A DNA stretch of 64,000 nt from Nicotiana tabacum. Its lineage: Eukaryota > Streptophyta > Magnoliopsida > Solanales > Solanaceae. The notes beneath the pieces are model-generated. The model was not told the origin of the DNA. It ran no database searches and was given only the letters and a program-made list of their open reading frames with translations. Each line of letters begins with the position of its first letter. Position 1 is the stretch's first letter. The stretch spans positions 188,511,276-188,575,275 of the forward strand of contig NC_134087.1 in assembly GCF_000715075.1 (NCBI RefSeq). The letters run 5' to 3'. Shown piece by piece: positions 55,379-64,000 of the stretch. The position numbers and the translations under genes were made by a program.

Positions 55379-58300
55379 TTATAATAATGCGGCTTTAAAT
55401 ATTACATGCTTGCGGACTTCACGCCCAGGTCACAATGAGCTATTTAACTGCGAATTAATGAACCCAGAATCAGAATATAATGCGGAAGAAGCTTTTAGGG
55501 AGATAAACCGAGAGTTGGAATACTTTGAGAATAAACCTAAGTCAAATCTGAATGACACCGAACCGGTTAATTTAGGAACTCCTGAAGAAATCCGGGAGAC
55601 CAAGATAAGCATTCACACGGACGAGAAAACGCGAGAGGCGATAATTCAACTTCTTTTTGAATTTAAAGACGTGTTTGCTTGGTCATATGATGACATGCCG
55701 GGACTAGGTGTTGATCTGGTGGTTCATAAATTGCCAATTCATCCTGATTGTCCTCCAGTTCAACAAAAGCAACGAAAGTTCAAAACTGAGGTCAGTGACA
55801 AGATTAATGAGGAGATCACCAAACAACTGAAAACGGGAGTGATTCGGGTAGTCCAAAATACAACATGGTTGGCGAATGTGGTTCCAGTACCAAAAAAGGA
55901 CGGGAAAACTCGGGTATGTGTAGATTACCTAGATCTGAATAGAGCAAGTCCTAAAGATAATTTCCCGCTGCCTAACATCCACATCCTCGTTGATAATTGC
56001 GCCAAACACGAGATACAGTCTTTCGTAGATTGTTACGCTGGGTATCATCAGATATTGATGGATGAAGAGAACGCCGAGAAAACTGCCTTTACCACGCCTT
56101 GGGGCACCTACTGTTACCGGGTCATGTCATTTGGTTTGAAGAATGCTGGGGCTACTTACATGAGGGCCATGACTGCCATTTTCCATGACATGATGCATCA
56201 GGAAATAGAGGTGTACGTGGACGACGTGATAGTCAAGTCCAGGACGCAGGATAATCACATCCAAGACTTGAGGAAATTCTTCGAGAGATTAAGGAAGTAT
56301 GACTTGAAGCTGAACCCAGCCAAATGCGCTTTCGGAGTTCCGTCGGGCAAACTTTTGGGTTTCATCGTAAGCAGGAGAGGTATCGAGCTAGATTCAACTA
56401 AGATAAAATCTATCAGAGATCTGCCTCCCCCGAGAACAAAGAAAGACGTGATGAGTCTGTTGGGCAGATTGAACTACATCAGTCGGTTTATTGCCCAGCT
56501 GACAAGCACGTGTGAGCCCATATTCAAGCTGTTAAGGAAATATGCGGCGATTAAATGGACAACTGAGTGTCAAGAAGCCTTTGATAAAGTCAAGGAATAC
56601 CTTTCGAATCCCCCAGTCTTGGTCCCTCCAGAACCAGGGAGGCCACTTTTCTTGTATCTGACAGTCTTGGAGAACTCTTTTGGTTGCATCCTCGGGCAAC
56701 ACGACGTAACCGGAAAGAAGGAGCAAGCAATCTACTACTTGAGCAAGAAATTCACCGGCTACGAGGCCAAATACACTCTGCTGGAGAGGACATGCTGCGC
56801 TCTCACGTGGGTTGCTCAAAAGCTGAGACATTATCTCCAAGCCCACACTACGTTCCTCATAAGCAGGTTGGATCCTTTGAAGTATATATTTCAGAAACCA
56901 ATGCCTACTGGGAGACTGGCTAAATGGCAAATCTTGCTTACGGAATTCGACATAGTCTATGTCACTCGCACGGCAATGAAAGCCCAGGCGCTAGCAGATC
57001 ATTTGGCCGAAAATCCGGTCGATGAGGAATACCAGCCATTGAGTACCTACTTTCCAGATGAAGAAGTAAACACTGTAGAAGTGGTCTCGGAGGACGCTCA
57101 TGTCTGGAAGATGTTCTTTGATGGAGCCGTGAACGCCAAGGGTGTAGGGATTGGGGAAATTTTAATCTCGCCTTCTGGTCAGCATTATCCCGCCACAGCT
57201 AGACTTCGTTTCTTTTGCACGAATAATACAGCTGAGTATGAAGCCTGCATCATGGGCATGCATATGACAATCGATCAGGATGTCAAAGACTTACTGATTA
57301 TGGGAGATTCTGACCTGATTATCCGGCAAGCCCAAGGCGAATGGGAAACTCGGGATGTCAAACTTATCCCGTACCGACAGCATGTAGAGGACCTCAGCAA
57401 GCGCTTTACATCAATAGAGTTCAGGTATATCCCGAGATGTCACAATGAACTGGCAGATGCACTTGCTACTTTGGCTTCAATGCTACCCTACCCGGGCAAC
57501 GCCCACGTCGATCCTTTGGAAATCCAAATCAAGGAAAGACACGGTTACTGCAATGTAATCGAGGCGGGATCAAATACGCAGCCTTGGTACCATGACATCA
57601 AAAGGTTCCTGAAGACACAAGAATACCCCGAGCACGATACTGGAGATCAAAAGAGGACCATTAGGCGGCATGCAAGTGGTTTCTTTCTGAGCGGTGAATT
57701 GTTGTATAAGAGGACCCCGGACCTCAATCTTCTAAGATGTGTCGATATCGAGGAGGCAAGAAATATCATGCACGAAGTACACGCAGGTGTGTGCGGACCT
57801 CACATGAACGGTTATGTCTTAGCAAAGAAAATCCTTCGAGCAGGTTATTACTGGATGACCATGGAAAAGGATTGCTTTAGCTTCGTTCGGAAGTGTCATC
57901 AGTGTCAGGTGCACGGTGATTTGATTCATGCACCTCCCACGGAGCTGCATCCCATGTCTGCACCTTGGCCATTTGTCGCCTGGAGCATGGACGTCATTGG
58001 ACCAATCGAACCAAAGGCTTCAAATGGACACAGGTTTATACTGGTTGCCATCGATTACTTCACAAAATGGGTAGAAGCTGTCACTCTCAAGTCGGTCACT
58101 AAAAAAGCTGTAGTGGATTTTGTACACTCAAACCTTATTTGTCGTTTCGGTATTCCTGCGACTATCATTACAGATAATGCAGCAAACTTGAACAGTCACT
58201 TAATGGGAGATGTATGCGAGCAATTCAAAATAACGCATAGGAACTCTACTCCTTATCGGCCAAAGGCCAATGGTGCTGTGGAAGCGGCAAACAAAAACAT

Positions 58301-58832
58301 CAAGAAGATTTTGAGGAAAACCATCCAAAGTTCCCAACAGTGGCATGAGCAGTTACCATTTGCACTGTTGGGGTATCGCACTACGGTACGCACATCAGTA
58401 GGAGCGACTCCTTATCTTCTGGTTTATGGGACCGAGGCTGTAATACCGGCAGAGGTAGAAATTCCTTCTCTTCGAACCATTGTCGAAGCAGAAATCGAAG
58501 ACAGCGAGTGGGTCAAGACTCGGTTAGAGCAATTGACTTTGATCGATGAAAAGCGAATGGCCGCGGTTTGTCACAGACAGCTGTACCAACGAAGAATGGC
58601 CCGTGCTTACAACAAGAAAGTCCGACCCAGGAATTTCGAAGTAGGTCAGTTGGTACTGAGGCATATTCTGCCGCATCATGAGGAAGCAAAAGGGAAGTTT
58701 GCTCCAAATTGGAAAGGCCCATACATCATAAGGAAGATATTGCCGAGAGGAGCATTGTATTTAGGTGATATCGAAGGAAATGACCCCGACACAGCAGTAA
58801 ATGCGGATGCAGTCAAGAGATACTACATCTGA
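55379..58832 (+). CDS. pol: Pol of element G: RT, two RNase H regions, integrase
   Basis: The frame is open from 55317 to 58832 (1171 codons), but real coding begins at the exon start 55379. RT: WLANVVPVPKKDGKTRVCVD near 55866, then VDYLDLNRA (the usual Arg is Leu), SFVDCYAGYHQILMDEENA and the catalytic YVDD at 56214-56225. The first RNase H region follows (LGQHDVTGKKEQAIYYLSKK, LERTCCALTWVAQKLRHYL). A second, archaeal-like RNase H starts at WKMFFDGAVNAKG (57107) and has NTAEYEACIMG, MGDSDLIIRQ and HNELADALATLAS; two RNase H regions mark the Tat lineage. Integrase: HAGVCGPHMNG...CHQC zinc part, then D in MDVIGP (57987), D in ITDNAANL (58170) and E in GAVEAANK (58281), and the GPYIIRKILPRGALYL tail. 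No chromodomain. No stop breaks it, in contrast to the regions before it. Confidence 0.92.
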
Positions 58833-58968
58833 ATTATACTCCAGTAGTCTTGACACATTTGAAATGATGAAGGTTTTATTCCCACTACTCCCCAAACACT
58901 GCCCAATTCTCTCTACAAACCTTTGAGCCGCTTATAAAAAAAAAAAAAAAAAACATTGATTGAGGCCT

Positions 58969-59032
58969 GAACTACGTTTGACTTGATTCCGAAAGGATAC
59001 GTAGGCAGCCTCTCCCTGAGGTTCAGTCACAC
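58969..59032 (+). ncRNA. Intercistronic RNA motif, copy G3
   Basis: GAACTACG, CTTGATT, hairpin TCC-GAAA-GGA, ATACGTAGGCA (outer stem 58972-58976 with 59000-59004), then hairpin CCTC/GAGG. It lies 137 bp after the pol stop. Confidence 0.65.
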
Positions 59033-59213
59033 CAACAATAAAATCCCATTCACCCTAAAATTGAAACCGGGGCACGTCGAGCAGTTTAGAAGTTGGTATC
59101 ATCCACCTCTTTTTACCAAGCACAAGCCCTCAGATCAATTACCAAATATAATGGGAAACCGATAAGCGTCACAAATGGAGACCGGCACACTCTGAATTGA
59201 GAGAGATAAAATG

Positions 59214-59390
59214 AGAGAGTCTCGTCGGTGAAAACCTTCGGGCACCACGAGGCGACGGGAGTAGAGAAACCAAAATGAGAGAGCTTGTTTAGTAAAAACT
59301 CGCAAAGAGTGTTATCAAGCGATGACAGGAAGAGAAATGAGAGAGGTCAGCTGGCGAAAACCCGCAAAGGGCGTTGTTGGCCGAAAAGAA
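59214..59390 (+). repeat. Three stem-loop repeats in G 3' UTR
   Basis: Each has GAGAG, a stem, a GYGAAAACC or GTAAAAACT block and the other side of the stem: CTCGT/ACGAG, GCTTG/CAAGC, and a weaker GGTCA/TGGCC. E has three relatives at 8755-9050. Confidence 0.6.
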
Positions 59391-59787
59391 TGACTCCACC
59401 CCAAGGAGGTCTCGGCAAAGCTCCACCGGTTTGGAATCACAGATCCGTTCTGGTTCAGGGAAACGCAAGTCTATGGAAGGTCAGGCGTCCAGTCCAAAGA
59501 GCATGTCATGTCATTAAAGCTAGCATTATCTTCCTCAGATAAGTCTTTCTCGTCCCGAAGGGGACACTCCTTTTCTGAAATTCGTTTTATCTTTTCTTTG
59601 TTTTTCTTCGAATCTCTTTTATGTTTAAGCCCAAGTTCTAGATGTACCGGAAAGGACAGGTGGCAGGTTTGGTTGCACGGAATTCCGTTTCATGAAGGAA
59701 AACGCCTCGTTTCGTTGGTACGATTGCCCAAGCCTGATGAATCATGATGTTTGATGATGTTTAAAGTAAAGAGGAAAGAAAGAAATC

Positions 59788-60125
59788 TCCCCCAGCAAGT
59801 CCGCCTTCGGACGAATCCCCACAGAGTCTCCCTCTGTACAAATCCCCACAGAGTCTCTCCTTGTACAATCTCCCACAGAGTCTCCCCAATATAAAAAAAA
59901 AATCCCCGTTGGAATTTCCTCAGCACATCCCCAGCGAGTCCCTTTGTAAAAAATTCCCCAGCAAGCTTACCCCAACAAATCCTAGAAAGCCCGCTTTGAA
60001 ACAAATATCCAGCATGCCCCATTGTACAAAAATCCACACAAAGAATCCCCTTTGTAAATATTCCCCCGTCAGGGCTTCCTTTTGTACAAATCCCCACAGA
60101 ATACCTCCAATAAAATCCCCGTTGG
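59788..60125 (+). repeat. Degenerate short repeats ATCCCCACAGAGTCTC
   Basis: About ten irregular units with TGTACAAATCCCCAC or variants; part of the 3' UTR. Confidence 0.7.
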
Positions 60126-60554
60126 GAACCTCCAAGCAAAACGAGACAAAAAAAGAGAGAAAAGAAAAAAAAAAGAGCCTTGCGAGGCAAATCATTACGG
60201 AATCTGGAAATACAAGCCTGAGCAGTCTAAAAGGTTCCGACATATGAATCAAATCAATGGCGGGACTTCGCAACAGAAATGAAGACGCAACGAAGCAACC
60301 GGGAACGATCAAGGTCACCAAACTGACCATCATTTCCGAACTAACAAATGTTCTTTGTCTGAAAAGTTGAAACAGGTCTAATCCAAGACAACTGTGCAAG
60401 AAGCAGGTGTCGCCCAAAGAAGAAGGTACACAGATACAAGAAGTATTTTGGCAATAAGGAATTCACTCGAAAGGTAAGTTTCCACGAAACTCCCTTTTGT
60501 CTTTTACTAAAACAAGAAAATTCAAAAAAAAAGAGGTCAGTTGTTGTTCTCGAA

Positions 60555-63500
60555 TTTTGTCCCCAGCTAGTCAGCATTAGGGGTTTAAATCCTAAACTGA
60601 ACTTTTTTTTTCCTTTCAGCCAGCATTAGGGTTTTAACCCTAAACTGAGCTTTGCCATGCAATCAGCATTAGGGTTTTAAACCCTAAACTGAATTTTCCC
60701 TTTAGTCAGCATTAGGGTTTTAAACCCTAAACTGAATTTTCCATTCAGCCAGCATTAGGGTTTTAAACCCTAAACTGAGCTTTTTCATGCAATCAGCATT
60801 AGGGTTTTAAACCCTAAACTGAATTTTTCCTTTAGTCAGCATTAGGGTTTTAAACCCTAAACTGAACTTTTTCCTTTAGTCAGCATTAGGGTTTTAAACC
60901 CTAAACTGAATTTTCCATTCAGCTAGCATTAGGGTTTTAAACCCTAAACTGAGCTTTTTCATGCAATCAGCATTAAGGTTTAAAAACCCTAAACTAAATT
61001 TTTCCTTTAGTCAGCATTAGGGTTTTAAACCCTAAACTGAACTTTTTCCATTCAGCCAGCATTAGGGCTTTAAACCCTAAACTGAGCTTTTCCATGCAGT
61101 CAGCATTAGGGTTTTAAACCCTAAACTGAATTTTTCCTTTAGTCAGCATTAGGATTTTAAACCCTAAACTGAACTTTTTCCTTTAGTCAGCATTAGGGTT
61201 TTAAACCCTAAACTAAATTTTTCCTTTAGTCAGCATTAGGGTTTTAAACCCTAAACTGAACTTTTTCCTTTAGTCAGCATTAGGGTTTTAAACCCTAAAC
61301 TGAATTTTCCATTCAGTCAGCATTAGGGTTTTAAACCCTAAGCTGAGCTTTTCCATGCAGTCAGCATTAGGGTTTTAAACCTGTTGTTCTCGAATTTTGT
61401 CCCCAGCTAGTCAGCATTAGGGGTTTAAATCCTAAACTGAACTTTTTTTTTCCTTTCAGCCAGCATTAGGGTTTTAACCCTAAACTGAGCTTTGCCATGC
61501 AATCAGCATTAGGGTTTTAAACCCTAAACTGAATTTTCCCTTTAGTCAGCATTAGGGTTTTAAACCCTAAACTGAATTTTCCATTCAGCCAGCATTAGGG
61601 TTTTAAACCCTAAACTGAGCTTTTTCATGCAATCAGCATTAGGGTTTTAAACCCTAAACTGAATTTTTCCTTTAGTCAGCATTAGGGTTTTAAACCCTAA
61701 ACTAAACTTTTTCCTTTAGTCAGCATTAGGGTTTTAAACCCTAAACTGAGATTTTCCATTCAGCCAGCATTAGGGTTTTAAACCCTAAACTGAGCTTTTC
61801 CATGCAATCAGCATTAGGGTTTTAAACCCTAAACTGAATTTTCCTTTTAGTCAGCATTAGGGTTTTAAACCCTAAACTGAACTTTTTCCATTCAGCCAGC
61901 ATTAGGGTTTTAAACCCTAAACTGAGCTTTTCCATGCAATCAGCATTAGGGTTTTAAACCCTAAACTGATCTTTTTCCTTTCAGCCAGCATTAAGGTTTT
62001 AAACCCTAAACTGAGCTTTTCCATGCAATCAGCATTAGGGTTTTAAACCCTAAACTGAGCTTTTCCATGCAATCAGCATTAGGGTTTTAAACCTTAAACT
62101 GAACTTTTTCCTTTAGTCAGCATTAGGGTTTTAAACCCTAAACTGAATTTTCCATTCAGCTAGCATTAGGGTTTTAAACCCTAAACTGAGCTTTTCCATG
62201 CAATCAGCATTAGGGTTGTAAACCCTAAACTGAATTTTTTCCATTCAGTCAGCATTAGGGTTTTAAACCCTAAACTGAATTTTCCATTCAGCCAGCATTA
62301 GGGTTTTAAACCCTAAATTGAGCTTTTCCATGCAATCAGGATTAGGGTTTTAAACCCTAAACTGAACTTTTTCCTTTAGTCAGCATTAGGGTTTTAAACC
62401 CTAAACTGAATTTTCCATTCAGCCAGCATTAGGATTTTAAACCCTAAACTGAGCTTTTTCATGCAATCAGCATTAGGGTTTTAAACCCTAAACTGAATTT
62501 TTCCTTTAGTCACCATTAGGGTTTTAAACCCTAAACTGAACTTTTTCCTTTAGTCAGCATTAGGGTTTTAAACCCTAAACTGAATTTTCCATTCAGCCAG
62601 CATTAGGGTTTTAAACCCTAAACTGAGCTTTTCCATGCAGTCAGCATTAGGGTTTTAAACCCTAAACTGAACTTTTTCCTTTAGTCATCATTAGGGTTTT
62701 AAACCCTAAACTGAATTTTCCATTCAGCCAGCATTCGGGTTTTAAACCCTAAACTGAGCTTTTCCATGCAGTCAGCTTTAGGGTTATTTAAACCCTAAAC
62801 TGACCTTTTTCCTTTCAATCAGCATTTGGGTTTTAAACCCTAAACTGAACTTTTTCCATTCAGCCAACATTAGAGTTTTAAACCCTAAACTGAGCTTTTC
62901 CATGCAGTCAGCATTAGGGTTTTAAACCCTAAACTGACCTTTTTCCTTTAATCAGCATTAGGGTTTTAAACCCTAAGCTGAACTTTTTCCATTCAGCCAG
63001 CATTAGGGTTTTAAACCCTAAACTGAGCTTTTCCATGCAGTCAGCATTAGGGTTTTAAACCCTAAACTGATCTTTTTCCTTTAATCAGCATTAGGGTTTT
63101 AAACCTTAAACTGAACCTTTTCCATTCAACCAGCATTAGGGTTTTAAACCCTAAACTGAGCTTTTCCATGCAATCAGCATTAGGGTTTTAAACCCTAAAC
63201 TGAATTTTTTCTTTGGTCAGCATTAGGGTTTTAAACCCTAAGCTGAATTTTTCCTTTAGTTAGCATTAGGGTTTTAAACCCTAAACTGAATTTTCCATTC
63301 AGCCAGCATTAGGGTTTTAAACCCTAAACTGAGCTTTTTCATGCAATCAGCATTAGGGTTTTAAAACCCTAAACTGAATTTTTCCTTTAGTCAGCATTAG
63401 GGTTTTAAACCCTAAACTGAGCTTTTCCATGCAGTCAGCATTAGGGTTTTAAACCCTAAACTGAATTTTTTCTTTAGTCAGCATTAGGGTTTTAAACCCT

Positions 63501-64000
63501 AAACTGAACTTTTTTCCATTCAGCCAGCATTAGGGTTTTAAACCCTAAACTGAACTTTTCTATTCAGCCAGCATTAGGGTTTTAAACCCTAAACTGAGCT
63601 TTTCCATGTAGTCAGCTTTAGGGTTATTTAAACCCTAAACTGACCTTTTTCCTTTCAATCAGCATTTGGGTTTTAAACCCTAAACTGAACTTTTTCCATT
63701 CAGCCAGCATTAGGATTTTAAACCCTAAACTGAACTTTTTCCTTTAATCAGCATTAGGGTTTTAAACCCTAAACTGAATTTTCCATTCAGCCAGCATTAG
63801 GGTTTTAAACCCTAAACTAAGATTTTCCATGCAATCAACATTAGGGTTTTAAACCCTAAACTGAACTTTTTCCTTTAGTCAGCATTAGGGTTTTAAACCC
63901 TAAACTGAATTTTCCATTCAGCCAGCATTAGGGTTTTAAACCCAAAACTGAGCTTTTCCAAGCAATCAGCATTAGGGTTTTAAACCCTAAACTGATTTTT
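60555..64000 (+). repeat. Satellite-like array, unit about 43 bp with telomere-like palindrome
   Basis: Around 80 units, each CAGCATTAGGGTTTTAAACC plus CTAAACTGA and a variable T-rich part (TTTTCCATTCAGC, TTTTTCCTTTAGT or GCTTTTCCATGCAAT). Every unit holds TTAGGGTTT-T-AAACCCTAA, an inverted repeat of a plant telomere-like motif. The array lies in the G 3' UTR and runs past the window. A block from 60542 is repeated from 61382 at a distance of 840 bp. Confidence 0.95.

Larger units (their letters stand above)
58833..60554 (+). other. G 3' UTR, unique part
   Basis: No gene. Contains a run of about 20 A (58935-58953), RNA motif copy G3, three stem-loop repeats (59214-59390), and from 59788 to 60125 short repeats of AATCCCCACAGAGTCTC type about 25-30 bp apart. 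Relatives of all but the A run are in the E 3' UTR. Confidence 0.65.

Noticed and set aside
58935..58953. Poly(A) tail of a processed transcript
   Set aside because: The A run lies inside the continuous 3' UTR of G, with conserved motif copy G3 right after it and no target duplication.
60555..64000. Telomere or interstitial telomere array
   Set aside because: The TTTAGGG-like motif is not repeated head to tail; each 43-bp unit has one motif and its inverted partner, inside a retrotransposon 3' UTR.
1..64000. Host protein genes
   Set aside because: Every long frame is assigned to a retrotransposon; the remaining short ones lie in LTRs, UTRs or repeats.

Overview
This window is plant genomic DNA made almost entirely of LTR retrotransposons; I found no host gene, no rRNA or tRNA gene and no prokaryotic feature. 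The elements are Ty3/gypsy of the Tat/Ogre type: 2-5 kb LTRs, a tRNA-Arg-like primer site reading TGGCGACTCTGCTGGGGA, an extra ORF before gag, an intron before pol, two RNase H regions, and satellite-like repeats in the 3' UTR. One Tekay/Del-like element (Met-type primer site TGGTATCAGAGC) is also present. A Solanaceae host such as Nicotiana is my best guess from the look of these elements; that is inference, not a search result.

Layout, with element names used throughout. D (minus strand): Tekay-like gag fragment 1-512, primer site 691-702, LTR 707-1556 continuing at 19141-20417. E (minus, 1557-19135, target duplication CGCGT) sits inside the D LTR. E is a non-autonomous Ogre-like element with 4.26 kb LTRs and an intact 582-codon gag, but its pol is cut down to the first codons fused to the integrase tail. 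D itself interrupts the gag of A (minus; LTR 25378-30194, gag remains 20418-24062), and the same gag also carries a 2.1 kb solo LTR, C (plus, 20955-23046, target duplication GGTGT). A interrupts the reverse transcriptase of B (minus; gag 34771-32557, pro, RT to 30195, LTR 36071-40815), just behind the YVDD motif. B in turn ends inside an unidentified stretch (40816-43675) that finishes as an Ogre-like 3' UTR with a polypurine tract. The nest therefore runs from old on the right to young on the left.

The right third is G (plus): LTR 43676-47608, primer site, leader, ORF1 (two stops), gag, a protease region with stops, a 211-bp GT-AG intron, an open 1171-codon RT-RNase H-RNase H-integrase frame, and a 3' UTR that turns into about 3.4 kb of 43-bp satellite and runs off the window. 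Its LTR is bounded on the left by a polypurine tract and on the right by a primer site, as in an LTR shared by two element bodies.

The most unusual content is not protein-coding. Comparing the elements shows several RNA structures whose paired bases change together while the loops or flanks stay fixed: (1) a three-helix motif repeated at the ORF boundaries of E and G, seven copies; (2) a leader hairpin with invariant loop UUGUCCG in E, G, A and B; (3) an LTR hairpin with invariant loop GCCUAACACCU in E, C, G, A and B; (4) stem-loops repeated in the 3' UTRs of E and G. In addition the U5 region of the LTRs holds a second copy of the primer-binding sequence. I saw these by eye and do not know whether they have been described.
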